From Gentiana macrophylla (Eukaryota > Streptophyta > Magnoliopsida > Gentianales > Gentianaceae), in assembly GCA_026214975.1 (NCBI GenBank), contig JAOBSW010000948.1, forward strand, positions 124,001 to 188,000: a stretch of DNA of 64,000 bases, in the 5' to 3' direction. Of this stretch, positions 1 through 14,665 are shown one piece after another; within the stretch, counting starts at the first letter, position 1; each line of letters begins with the position of its first letter. A program made the translations under genes and the position numbers. The notes beneath the pieces were generated by a model. That model did no database searches. It was given only the letters and a program-made list of their open reading frames with translations, and was not told the origin of the DNA.

Positions 1-2983
<2,983 letters not shown>

Positions 2984-3072
2984 GGTCTCTGTGAGTGAGA
3001 GAGTGAGAGTGACGGTGAGGTAGGAAAGTGGGGAAGAAGAAAGGCTAGAATCGGGCGGGTAAAAAGACGGAC

Positions 3073-3086
3073 TTTTCCCGCCAAAA
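3073..3086 (-). promoter_or_regulatory. E2F/DP binding site in the MCM4 promoter
   Basis: The sequence TTTTCCCGCCAAAA contains a perfect TTTSSCGC E2F core and lies 90 bp upstream of the MCM4 start codon. MCM genes of plants and animals are classic E2F targets switched on at G1/S, so this site very likely gives MCM4 its S-phase expression. The match is seen directly; the regulation is inferred from the gene family. Confidence 0.8.
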
Positions 3087-3438
3087 TACGAGGAGGACGC
3101 TACTTCATGGACTGAACAGATTTGGGCTCGGGCTGAACGTCAATGGCTAACAAGATTGGGCTTTTCAAATTACATAGTACTATTTTGAGCCTGGAGGCAG
3201 AAGCGAACACTATTGACATCACATTTTTACTTTCGGGATTATTTTCTAGTAATAATGCAATACATTGAAACCTACATTTTCATTATTTGAGGCTGACAAC
3301 AAGACTTCCGATGTTAATTGAATGTTAGAGCAAACGTATTAATGCACATCAATTGGCTACCGTGGATCAGTAATTTAGGTGACATGGAAGAAATTTATTG
3401 GTTGAAAAATATAGAAGGATTGTGTGGGTGATGTATTA

Positions 3439-3511
3439 TTGATTAGATGGTGTAGTGGTTGTAAAAAGTAGATGGTATATAATTGATTTGATGGTGTAGT
3501 GGTTGTAAAAA
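3439..3511. repeat. Short tandem duplication upstream of MCM4
   Basis: Two nearly identical units of about 30 bp (3439-3467 and 3482-3511) share the core GATGGTGTAGTGGTTGTAAAAA. A second small duplication follows: a 20-bp GGCAACAGATCGAAGGGG-containing word at 3596-3615 recurs at 3670-3690. The 3.1-5.5 kb interval is AT-rich and otherwise holds only short open frames with no recognisable domain. Confidence 0.7.
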
Positions 3512-4171
3512 AAGTGAAATGTATTTAGTAAAATAATAATAAAAACCTATCAAAATAATTATAATTATAATAATAATAAATAAATAAAAATTAAAAAGGC
3601 AACAGATCGAAGGGGAGAGAAGAAAAATCCATTGATATGACTGAAATTGCAGAGATTGGCATTACTGTGAAAGGCAACAGATCGAAGGGGTGGGTGATGC
3701 TGTCTCTCAAGATGCCAGCTATTTTGGCCTCATTATTTTATGTTTACTGTTCAAAAAAGCAATTTTCTGAAAAAAAAAAAAATTTAAAGCCAGCTATTTT
3801 GTCCTCAGTATGTTTGCTCTTAGCATTGCTGGCGTTACAACTTGAAATTTAGGTCCATTGTGTTGATGTTCCCATTTTGACTCATCCGATGTTGTTCTAC
3901 AGGGTAACATCTCAATTGCATACGTTATCTAGTTTTGGTGATTCTATTAGCCCAATTATTAACATCAACTAGAGTGACGTTTATAGTGTGAGATTAACGT
4001 CAGATCGGTCGTTGTCGCTTCTGTTTTGATATTATCCTTTTTGGTTAGAGGATTTGCATCCTCTCATTTTGTCATTATTAGTCGCATTTGCTTGTACTGT
4101 TGAGTATTAGGTTAAGATTAATGTTTTACCCTTATACTAAGTATCTAGTATATATATTCTATCTTATCTAG

Positions 4172-4655
4172 GGGCGAACGCAGGATCTCGGATAAGGGGG
4201 CAGTAAAAATTTGTAAAAGCGCATAAAGAAATTAAGGGGGGGCAAACTATAAACATATTACATATATTAGTGTATATTTTTCGGATCAAGTGGGACGATT
4301 CTTTACTTTAGTTGTATGTGAAGCGAAGGAGTGGGACGCAGGATCTCGGATAAGAGAACATTAAATTTTTTTAAAAGCGCATAAGGAAATTAAGGGGGGC
4401 GAACTATAAACATATTACATATATTAGTGTATATTTTTCGGATCAAGAGGGACAATCGCACCTTTAGTTATATGTAGTCTGATATAGTCCTATTAGTGTG
4501 CCACATAGGTGGACACACATTATTGTAAATGGGGTCCGCGGACCCCGTTAAAAATAATAAAACATTACATTTTACTTATAGAAAAATATTTCGGACCCCG
4601 TTAAAATAAAAATAATAAAACACTACATTTTATCTATAGAAAAATATTTCGAACC
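4172..4655. repeat. Degenerate tandem duplications in intergenic DNA
   Basis: A unit of about 155 bp starting GCAGGATCTCGGATAAG (from 4172) is repeated from about 4331, both ending near TTTTTCGGATCAAG. Further right, a unit of about 75 bp containing GGACCCCGTTAAAA and TATAGAAAAATATTTCG occurs twice (4529-4655). Similar wording (GGATCCGCCCCTGA) occurs at about 35380. These look like fragments of an old dispersed repeat. From 4656 to 5553 there is one short frame (4904-5088) without any recognised domain; I do not call it a gene. Confidence 0.6.
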
Positions 4656-5558
4656 CGTTAAAAACCATTCATGAATCCGCCACCGGTGTGCCATATAGCT
4701 TTTAGTACAAATTGGTTAAATGATTAATGTATTTATCTATGATGTAAACAAACTTTCTAATCTGCGAAGAGTTGAATGCAAGAATCTGTTTTTTTTATCA
4801 TTATTATTATTAATTATCCGGCATAATGTTTTCATACGACATACTTGTTGTACATTCGTTCTAATATTCTAATTGTTGTCTCATGTGTTTGTGTCGGAAA
4901 AGATGGCTAGGACCGAGTCAGGTAAACAAGTACGGTTTGACGACAGTGCTAATGTAAGTGAACAAGGTATCGGGCGGATCAAGCAGTTTCGAAAGTATCG
5001 TCCGAAGCACATGTTGAACCAATTACTTAGAAATTTCATCAAACACTTGGAGTGCAAAGCAAGCATCAATATTGCGATAAATGAATGAACAAAAAATAAC
5101 ATCCCAAACAATAAAGAAAGAATCTCAAGTAACTCATACCTCAATTTAATGACAATGATTTTGAAAATGTGTCTCCTTCAAATCTCCTCTTTTCTTCAAA
5201 ATCAATTAAACTCTAAAAGTTCTTATGAACAATAGTAAATAAGAAGAAAAAAAATACTACAAGAACGGAAGAAGAGTATTTGAAGGAGAAGTTGAGAATT
5301 TGTGTCTAAGTACTAGAAGAATGAAGAGGTTGGGGAAAAAAGATTCTTGTTAAATTCGTATATATGAGACGGGGAGGGGGGTGGAGCTAAACAAAATTTA
5401 TTGAAAGATAGGGATTAATCTATAAAAGAAACGATTGGCAACGGTCAAAATGCTCTGGAAACAAATCAATTTGTTTTTTTACATGTGTGGTGCTTTTAGT
5501 AGGATTATTTAAAAACAAGGTACGTGGTGCTTGAGGTAAGAAACAAATTTAATAGAGT

Positions 5559-5885
5559 TGTTGATGAAATTGATAAAACTAAATGAACAAGAAGAACAAT
5601 TTGAACAAGAACAAGCAGGAAAATTATTAGAAAGTTTGATCATTTGGAAACTGAATTATTCTTCTAATTGATATTTACAGAATGGAATTCACAACTTAAA
5701 TAAGTAGCAGGAAGCTGTGATTACATTAGAAATCGGTTACAACTGTTCTAACTGGCTGATTAAGTTTCTAACTAACATTTGACTTGAGTGTTCGACGAAA
5801 TGCTCCTGTCAGTTTTTCCTTTCAATGCTAATGCAACTGCTTGTTGTTCTTGGAGTTCAGGTTGGATTCTTTTGATACTTCAACA
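5559..5885 (-). repeat. 3' LTR of the copia element (327 bp)
   Basis: Bounded by TGTTGA and TCAACA, so it has the TG...CA ends and a 6-bp terminal inverted repeat. Immediately outside the right edge is CCCCCTCTCAA, which on the minus strand is a typical copia polypurine tract (TTGAGAGGGGG) adjoining the LTR. Confidence 0.85.
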
Positions 5886-5939
5886 CCCCCTCTCAAACTG
5901 AACTTTGTGGTTGATAAATATTAGCCAAAGGATAGGAGC

Positions 5940-7140
5940 TCAATAGTGTTTGAAATATGCTCTTATCCTAGGGTTTGTGAACAAGTCATCTAATTGCATT
6001 TCTGTAGTGATAGGCAGTGGTTTTAGGAGTCCTTGTTGATATATGTCCCTCACCACATGGCAATCTATTTCTATGTGTTTAGTTCTTTCATGAAACACAG
6101 GGTTTTCCACTATATACAATACACTTTTGCTGTCACAAAATAGTGGAATTGGTTTTCCTTGTCTGACGTTGAATTCCACAAGTAAATAAGTGAGCCATTG
6201 TAGTTCACGTGAGGTCATTGTCATAGCTCTGTATTCTGATTCTGATGAGCTTCTTGAAGTTGTTGTCTGCTTCTTAGTCATCCAAATGATGTGTGAATCT
6301 CTTAGGAGAACTGAGAATCATATAATTGATCTTCTAGTGTCATTACAACCACCCTAATCTGCATCTACATAGCATTTCAGTTCTAAGTTGTCTTTTGCTA
6401 AAAAGAAGATGCCTTGTCCTAGTGATTTGTTCAGATGTTTCAGTAATTTGTGTGCTACCTGAAGTTGTAGTTCTGTAGGTTTATCTAGGAATTGACTAAG
6501 TTGTTGAGTAGCAAAGGTTATGTCTAGCCTAGTTAGCCCTAGATACAGTAGTTTGCCCACCAGACTCCTGTAATAACTGCTAGAAGTTAATGGTGTAGAA
6601 TTCTTGCTGTGTAACTTGGCAAAAGTGTCCATGCGGGTGTTGCTTGGTTTTCATTCTGAAAAACCCATATTCTTCAAGTAATTCTAGGCAATACTTTCTT
6701 TGTGATAGGACAATCCATTTCTTTGATCTTGCAACTTCATGTCCTAGAAAATACTTGAGATATCCCAAATCTTTTATACCAAATCTGCCATTCAAATAGT
6801 CTTTCAAATCTTTAATTTCATTCATAGTTGGACTGGTGACAAGCATCTACATACACCAAAACTGCAACAAATGAACTGTATGATCCTTTAATAAACAAGA
6901 TGTAATCTTGTTTGGATTGTCTAAATCCCCTCTCAAGCAGATCTTGGGATAACTTGATGTTCCACTATCTACTAACTTGTTTTAGGCCATATAGTGACTT
7001 CTTAAGTCTGTAAACCATGCCTGGTTCAGTATCAAAGCCTTGTAGCACTTGCATTTAAACTTCCTCAGTTAAATCTCTATGCAAAAAAAATCTTTTAGCA
7101 TTCTCTTCGTTAGCATTCTTGTGTTGGATCCCTTTTCTGA
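5940..7140 (-). pseudogene. Copia pol remnant: reverse transcriptase and RNase H
   Basis: Pieces in several frames give the copia RT (SLYGLKQ near 7000, GFGIKDLGYLKYFLG-like text at 6730-6800, YRSLVGKLLYLGLTRLDI near 6550) and copia RNase H (SSSESEYRAM, LFCDSKSV, HERTKHIEIDCH at 5990-6270). The catalytic YVDD box is damaged: at about 6845-6855 the reading gives VYVDA and then shifts frame into LVTSPT, so a short deletion removed the second catalytic Asp. Stop codons and frameshifts elsewhere confirm it is dead. Confidence 0.85.
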
Positions 7141-7159
7141 CCATTTCACATGTTTTATC

Positions 7160-8871
7160 TGATCGCGTGTGCAATTCACTAATACACACGACGTACTAGC
7201 AAGAGTACTAGGTCAATCGTAGTATAGCAAGGCCGAGTCAAGGTCAATCCCACAGCGACTATTATTTAATAATGCTAAACATAACCACAATTCATAAGTC
7301 AACCGGATAGGGGTGGTCATTGACCAACATAAAGGACAAGTAAATAAAAGGGATACAAATAAACCAATCATCAATCATGTATCGAAAAGGCATTAACAAA
7401 ACTATTCATAACTAATCTCCCATTAATCCTCATTTGATCCATAGTTGTAATAAAGCTACGGGTGCAATTCCTAACCCTATCTACTCCGACAATGGCAGTA
7501 GATAATCTATACACCAACTACCCTCCTTAATTGGTCCGTAATAGCCCATACGCATAAAGAACTAGAATTGCCGATATTGAGCGCTAACCCATACCGCTAA
7601 CCCGCCTGAAACGGTATCGACATTGACCAAAGACGTTCACAGGGTCCATTCTAGACTATGTCCTAATTAACACTTCACTAACAGTCCTTCATGTTAATTT
7701 ATGATTACAATAAGCAGATTGGCCAGATCTAACTTATTGTTAATTAAACTGGTAGATCAACGTAGCTGTCGCCTAACCACAGAATTAGGATTTACTAGGT
7801 ATTTAGATCTAGCGATAAAGACCGTCGCAGATCTGAAGAGCGTCTGCGTTTCATATTAACGAATTGAATAAATATTAAGGTTCGTTTAATTAATTCATAG
7901 ATGAAGCATAATCTAGATCTAGCACAAAAACAATCATGAATCTAAGAAAGAAATAAAACATTGGAATAGATCTTACCCATGACGAAGAACAGATCTACTC
8001 TTTTATTCTCTCTCCCTCCGGTGACTCAAGACGATCTATGAAGATCGTAAACCAAGCACAATTCAATAATGAAAGACTCATGACTTATTTGCAAGAAGAA
8101 AAGAAAAGAAGACTTTATTCCCAAAAGACTACATTGTAGCTGGTTGATGAAGAACTACAAAAGAGATGAGGAATGAATGGAATTGATGATGAATACAAAA
8201 TTCGCAGCTCTAATGGCTTTATATAGGTGTATAAACCGACTTGGGGGTAAACCCAATGCTTGGAGGACAAGAAAACACATTTCTGGAAGATTTTGGGCCT
8301 CGGTAAGTCGGCGGTACCTCCCGGGTTACCGAGGGTATGTTCGTCTTTTTCCTGCTGCCGACTTAACTTGGAATACCCTAGGTCCAGCTTCGGTATTTAG
8401 ACCATAACTTGGACTACGTAACTCCGATTTGGGTGATTAAAAGTGTGTTGGAATCCTTGTTTCAGGCCCTACAACTTTCATGAAGAAGTGAAAGCCCAAT
8501 TCGTCTTGTAAAGCTTTGTAAACCGCGTTGTAAGATCACCAATCAGATTCTAGGGTTCAATATCCGCTCGAAACACTTCAACCTTCAGCTCGGTTCAGTT
8601 CTCAATCGATTAACTCTTATATTCAGCCCAAATGATGCTTCGAACACTCGTCCATCTATCAATAAAACCATACCACACATAGTAGCTTCCATTTCTAGCA
8701 AATAACGCATAAAATACACGGTTAATACACATAATACCAATTTCGTCACCCTGGAAGTGGCTTAATGACATTTATCTAATTAACCCATGATTTCATACAT
8801 ATTATACCCATTGAGAACACAAATTCGGGGTAGATTGATGGTATATAATGGTACCAATTTGACCGTCATCA
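7160..8871 (-). repeat. LTR of gypsy element B1 (3' LTR, 1712 bp)
   Basis: Starts TGATCGCGTG and ends GTCATCA (TG...CA on either strand). The right edge abuts CTACCCCCCACTTTGC, the complement of a polypurine tract, so on the minus strand this is a 3' LTR. It is homologous to the split LTR B2 (9418-28663). It holds a TATA box (minus, near 8219-8226, TATATAA), with the inverted pair CCTCGGTAA (8298-8306) and GGGTTACCGAGG (8323-8334) upstream of it. The left flank is copia DNA, so B1 inserted into the copia element. Confidence 0.85.
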
Positions 8872-9417
8872 ACTACCCCCCACTTTGCTTTTGATCGTCC
8901 CGAGCAAAAACCAAATCAAACAAACCCCATAAACAATTACAAACTAATTAAGAACAGACTCATTCAAGAATGATAAATAAGATGAGGGTCAACACATATC
9001 CATCAGTAATCCATTAAGCACTGTCTCGTAGTAGAACCGACGTGTGAGTGCAATAACTCTCAAACAACAGTGACGCAGACAGAATCACATTATATCAATA
9101 AGGATTTCAGGCAAAACATGTATCATACAACAATTTATAAGTTCCCCATTAACCATCACCTACCAATGCATCAATGTGTCGTGTGAAAAATCTTTTGTGA
9201 TAGTGCATTCAAGAAAAGAATGAAGTTATAGAGACCCCACAATCCTTACTTACCAATGTGCACACTCGCTCCTCTCTTGCCTCAGGACTCAGGCAAACAA
9301 CATGAAACCTTACTTGGGCCAGGCGGACTCGGGGGTGAGCATCGCTCTTAAGTCCTCGTTTGTTTTTTTATGCGGTCGTGCCCTTTTTACACGAGTTCGC
9401 TTCCCTCATCGCTCGAT
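8872..9417 (-). mobile_element. 3' internal region of B1 (noncoding)
   Basis: Begins with the polypurine-tract block (complement TACCCCCCACTTTGCTTTTG, then GATCGTCCCGAGCAAAA) and continues with sequence homologous to B2 at 28664-29250, for example the shared ATATCCATCAGTAA word. No coding frame is visible. It ends where the B2 LTR begins, so B2 inserted inside B1. Confidence 0.75.
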
Positions 9418-9470
9418 CGATCGCGTGTAAGTCACTAACGGCGATATTACTAGCAAGAATACTAGGTACA

Positions 9471-11450
9471 TGACGTGGCCTTTTCTAGTGCTAATACCAT
9501 CCTTAACCGGCGATGGTGTATCGGGTCAAAGCTGTAGTGCTAGTATGGTGAGTCGAGTGTCGAATCCTCAGGGAACTTGGTAATTCTTCTAAGTGTGGTT
9601 AAACACCAAAGAAGTCACATTATTAACTCGATCTAAACCGCAATTTTATAACACGTATCACTACTATTCTACTTAACATAAAATAAATGCGTAATTTAAA
9701 AGTTATTCTAATATAATATATATAGATATATAAATATATATAGATGTACATAAATTGCAAAATATATATATAGATACCAATATATAGAACTAGCCAAAGT
9801 TTATATAATTGATTTATACGATCTTTTCGATGAAGCGGAATGTGCTCGATCTTCCCTTACATATTAAGTCCAATTGAGTAAATGAAACGGTGCACTCACG
9901 AGGTTAACAATTCCTTCTCATACGGGCGTATGAAATTGTCATATGTCATTGTCATCGATTCAATCTCCACAACTGCCCCATGCTAATCTCGGTTAGATGC
10001 GAGCAGTGCGAGTACAAATCTACCCCGGATAAAAGAGGTTATCCATTTGTCGACGGCCGATGTTATTCAAAAGGCTCCGGTTGTCGGCGGATCGATTTAA
10101 CTTTCGGTGTTAGTTTCAATTAAAGCTGTTGATTTTAACATTATTACGATCTCGAGCACAATTTTAACAAGATCCATCTTTCCCAAGACAAATCGCTTCG
10201 GTTTGGAAATAGGATTCCGTAGTCACGCGCCATGACGGCCAATTTTACCCTCCGGTTTTTCTATCTTTTATCTCATATCCTAACTTCTGCGGTCGGTTCA
10301 TCGTTAGGTTATATGGTGCGATTCATCTTGGTTAATTACGTCAATCCGAATATTATCAATACGTTCTGAGAATAGAAAAGATTCAATTAACTCAATTTTA
10401 ATCAATTTTACTTAGACGACATTCATTTACCGAAAAGATCGAAATAAAACAATTACATAACTTTGGCTAGTTATTAGATCTAGCCTAATAACATTATAAA
10501 AGATAAAAAAACAAACATAACAAACATAAATACTTAAGAAATTTTACCCGATTACAAATCATTGAATCGAAGTTTGTATTCTTCCGGATATTACAACGAC
10601 TTCAACAACACCGATCTTCGATAATTTCTCGAGCATTATAACGATACTACTTTATTTATGGCATACGGCCTATATACATACTACTACTACTTAAGAAAAA
10701 GAGGTTAAGGAAATATATTGGTACTCCTCGTGTATGCGCAAAGTCGCTCTTCTTATAGGCAAGATTTCGAGGGCGGATCGATCCGAGAAAGGGCCGGATC
10801 GATCCGGGAATAAAAATCTTATCCCCGAGGATTATTCTCTGCGGACCACATCTTTGGATAATCATTATGTTTCCTCGGATCGATCCGAGGTAAATCCGGA
10901 TTGATCCGGGTAGCTTTTTATTCCATAACTTGATCTGAAACTTGATAAAATCATAACTTGAGATCTGGATCTCCAAATGACATAATTCAAAAAGCGTTGG
11001 AAAGTTCTTGAAAAGATCTATAACTTCCATGAAGGACTCTTCTTCAGAAAATGCCTTTTTGATGGGCCATTTGTTCGTCGAAAATATAATTCGATAATGG
11101 TGTCACGAACCATTGATCCACTTGAATTTTAAATCTCGTGGCACTTCCTTACTTCCTTCAAAAGATACGATCTTACTTCAAAAAGTGTCATCACTCGGGG
11201 TCTTGGTTTACCTAAAATATGCAAATAAAATACCAAAAATACCCACGTAAATCTGACACGACACTCCGGTTATTAACCCGGTACAAAATTTATAACTTTT
11301 ATCACTTTTACTAGATTTTTATAGTATTTAGATTTATTCATAACTATTAATATTTTATAAGATTATCGTTATAATTTCTTATATTTTATATAAAAAAGTC
11401 GATAACGTATATAAAATATCGTAATTTTATCATATAAATGTTATACATCA
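9471..11450 (-). repeat. 3' LTR of element A (1980 bp)
   Basis: Begins TGACGTGGCC and ends TTATACATCA on the plus strand. It carries four copies of the palindrome CGGATCGATCCG: 10774-10785, 10794-10807, 10873-10890 (an 18-bp perfect palindrome) and 10896-10909 (one mismatch). On the minus strand a TATAAG box (10752-10757) follows 17 bp after the array, so the array sits in the U3 promoter. It differs from the partner LTR mostly by small changes at CG and CHG sites. Confidence 0.9.
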
Positions 11451-11482
11451 ACTACTCCCCACTTAGCTCTTTGATCGTCATA
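11451..11482 (-). promoter_or_regulatory. Polypurine tract of element A
   Basis: The plus strand reads ACTACTCCCCACTTAGC, then a TTTGATCGTC block, directly against the LTR edge. On the minus strand this is the purine-rich primer for plus-strand synthesis. The same block borders the 3' LTRs of B1, B2 and E. Confidence 0.75.
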
Positions 11483-14150
11483 AAGCAAAATAAGCGATAA
11501 TATATAAAAATTACAATAAAAATGATATACTTGGTAGATTAAATTTTAAGTTAGTAAAATATCATTTCAATATTATAAATATATTAATTATATCCTTCTT
11601 AGAAATTAACAAGATAAAAAGTGTATATAACTTAGATAAATTATCTATCAAATATCATTCAAATGAAATTTCACATAATCTACTCAATAAATATAATTAA
11701 AATTCTAGAATTATTCTCCTATCTCAACTTATATGAAATATTTGGAATCAAAGACTAAGTCAAGTAGTTGACAAAATGGCTTATACTTTTTAGGCTCAGG
11801 GTGTTGGTTAATCGGAAGGATAGAAAAGAAAATCAAAAGAGAGAAAAAGCAAGTAAATGCGTACTTACACCTTCATAATTTTGATCAAAAATACATCGAT
11901 TAATAACATTACGATATTATTTCACCCTCTTCTTTTGAGATTTTCTCTCTTCTCTTTTTTTTATTTTTTTAAGATTTAAGAACTAAAAGCGTGCGTGTGT
12001 GTAGAAAATCAAATTTACAAGCATTGCTTCATCAAGATTGATCGGAGTAATACTCTTTCGATCGAAAATTACAAGTCCGGTTTCCTTAAACTTGTAATCA
12101 TTCTTGAGATCTTATGATTCGACTTTTTATCGGGAGCTTTTAAACCTCATAGTGATATAGGATATTTCGAGATAACACCCTACTGCACTCAAATCATTGG
12201 TAGCTACAACCGATATTTTTATTTTTAATTTGTCGATCACAGATAAGGAAGATACCTGGTATTTGATTAATTCTGTGTAAATATGGTGCTTCGTTCTTAA
12301 TTCTTTTATAGAATATTAACATATCCGAACTTATTACCAAAATCGACTATCTTGCAAGCGTCATGAGGTAAGATCGAATATACTAATACTTATCTAATTT
12401 TTCCAATCTCAGCATACATCATTCTTAGCTTTTGTGTCATCATCTCCTCTCATAAGACGTACAAACTCGTGGGATTTTTAGGACATGTAGACCAAAATAG
12501 GCTAAGGGTCGGTTATAATCAAAATGGCTATTTCGAGTGAGGTCTTGATCACTCTAATCAAGGCTGTGGTAGGGACAAAAATTAGAAATTTATTTAGGTA
12601 GGCAATTTGGCTATAGTTTATATTTTTGTGGTGCCAAAAAAAATCGTCATCCCTAGTCCAATTCCAAACTCATAATTTGTTTTGAAAAGAAAATTATTCT
12701 AACATTTTATTATAGATATAAGTATATTTACTAAATTTCATAAGAAAGTTACTTGATAATATTTATGTATAGTTACATATACTTAAAATCTTATAAAAAT
12801 CTAAAATTGACATACATAGTATAATTATAATATATCTAATTTACTTCACTTAATTAAAATCTATTCTTACCAATTTATATTATTTTTATTCATATTTATT
12901 ATATACTATCTACTTATTTTTATTCAAGAAAAATTAACTAAGTATTAAGCACTTAAGTATAAATTTATATGAGAAAATTTTAATTTTTTTATTTACTAAC
13001 TTACCTCTACTCCCACTTACGAAGTGGCATCGTCCGATGATGGTGAGTAATAAAAAAAGTAGGTTCGAAAGAAAAAAATTAAAATTTTATACGATTTTGA
13101 TTTTATTGTTTTTCTCAACATATATTATGTTAAAAAATGACATATATATTAAACATTAAGAAAACTATTACAAACTTTAAAGAAAACTTAATTAAAAAGC
13201 GATTAAAAGACTAACTTACGACTACCAACTTAACAACAACAACTTCTAATTGATTTCCAACAACTCATCAAACCGTAGATGAACATCCGGGAATATCTAC
13301 GGAAGTAATCAATCGAGAATCACGAGATGGAAGGATCTCGCCAATTAGTAAACTTCAGGCACTTGATTGATTGGACACAAAGTTGAGAGATAACCAGGCA
13401 AGCGGTAGTGGTCTTCCCCTATTACGCCTCTCATTGCAAAATTAATTGCCGTTTTGAACATCAAAACCCCCAATCAATGTATGCCCCACGGTCAATGCAT
13501 ACAACGGCTGACATCTCATCATCCGTAACCCAAGGAAATCTCAGTTGGATAGGTCCGGGAGTTAATGAAAAGCGTTTCCACGCCGGATGAGGGGTAAAGC
13601 CAAAGTTGAAGAATCATAGTTATGATCAAGCGGTGGAAATACATATTGAAAGGCTTCTGCGATCGATTTACAACATTATAAAATTTCCGAGTTCCCAAAG
13701 AAACTCGAAGTGTGGGTTTTGTTCAAAGGTACATGGTGGAATTTGAAAGATTTGATTTATGATGGTAGCGAAAATGATATAACGATGCCCCTAACAAGTA
13801 ATGAGATGAGGCGAGGTTCTTTGTCGTTATATCGATAAGAGGATGCATAAAAATCTCGACAATTGAAATGTTAATTCTACCTCCGGGAGTCTAATCGCTT
13901 TTTCCATCCGCAACCTCGGATTAGATTTCGTCCCCATCGATCGATTTTTTCTGTATTCAATCCTTTTTCCATCGAGAATAGGAGAATGGGCGAAATTTAG
14001 GCGTCTCGGAACTTCATTATGAAAACACGAGGCATAGCTTTCGGGAACCACACCATCAGCGTATGTGGTTCGTAACTATTAACCGAGGAGAGGAGTGGTT
14101 CGACATTTTATCGATATCTGAAAATAAAGACAAATAGAGGTAAAGAAGGA
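11483..14150 (-). other. Long noncoding 3' region of element A
   Basis: AT-rich and without a convincing coding frame. It contains a second polypurine-like block at about 13007-13045 (CTACTCCCACTTACG followed by CATCGTCCGATGATGG) resembling the true tract. A short frame at 13827-14051 (minus, 74 codons, no recognised domain) lies downstream of a motif array and a TATA box and could be a remnant of a small gene; I cannot name it. Confidence 0.5.
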
Positions 14151-14182
14151 ATGAGCAAAGATGAAGGCTGCAGCTCTTTCCT

Positions 14183-14333
14183 TTTATAAAATGTATCCAT
14201 CAGGTAAAAGTAGGAAAGATCTCCTTTTTGGCGTTTTTGTACTTCCCGGATCGATCCTGAAATGTGCCGGATCGATCCGGCCTCTCAACTTGCAATCCTG
14301 TCAGGTCGGCATACCCACGCCGGATCGATCCGG
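14183..14333 (-). promoter_or_regulatory. Internal palindrome array and TATA box in element A
   Basis: Three copies of the element-specific palindrome occur at 14246-14257 (half-degenerate), 14267-14280 and 14320-14333 (both perfect CCGGATCGATCCGG). On the minus strand they are followed by TTTATAAAAG (14183-14190), repeating the layout of the LTR promoter. It lies about 330 bp past the end of the 3' ORF, so it may start a transcript towards the 3' LTR. Confidence 0.55.
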
Positions 14334-14665
14334 AAATTTACTATTCACGGACAAAGTTGTTTTGGCTTGTAAAATGCCTAGATTTTTTCTAGGTGATACG
14401 TTCTCTTCCTAACTTCGGTACATTTTTATTATGTTATAACGATAAACTTTACTACATGGTGTGTAATAACATAAAATCAAACGAAAGTAAAATAACATAA
14501 AATCGTAATGAAATAAAATCCTACTAAAATAAAATCAAAATAACCTAAAATTGTACGAAAATGAAGTAACATAAAATCGTATGAAAAATAAATTGTTTTC
14601 AATGTCAATAATCATAAAATGGTTGAAAATTAATCCTCCTCATCCCCATCTCGGCGTGGCTCGAA

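Larger units (their letters stand above)
5559..7159 (-). mobile_element. Ty1/copia retrotransposon, truncated 3' half
   Basis: The minus strand reads RT, RNase H, a purine-rich tract and then a 3' LTR, which is the order of a copia 3' end. The left LTR edge is flanked by AGAGT. The other end is lost: the coding sequence stops at 7159, where the LTR of gypsy element B1 begins, so B1 probably inserted into this copia element. Confidence 0.85.

Noticed and set aside
4904..5088. Small plus-strand frame MARTESGKQVRFDD
   Set aside because: No recognised domain, no promoter evidence, surrounded by degenerate repeats.
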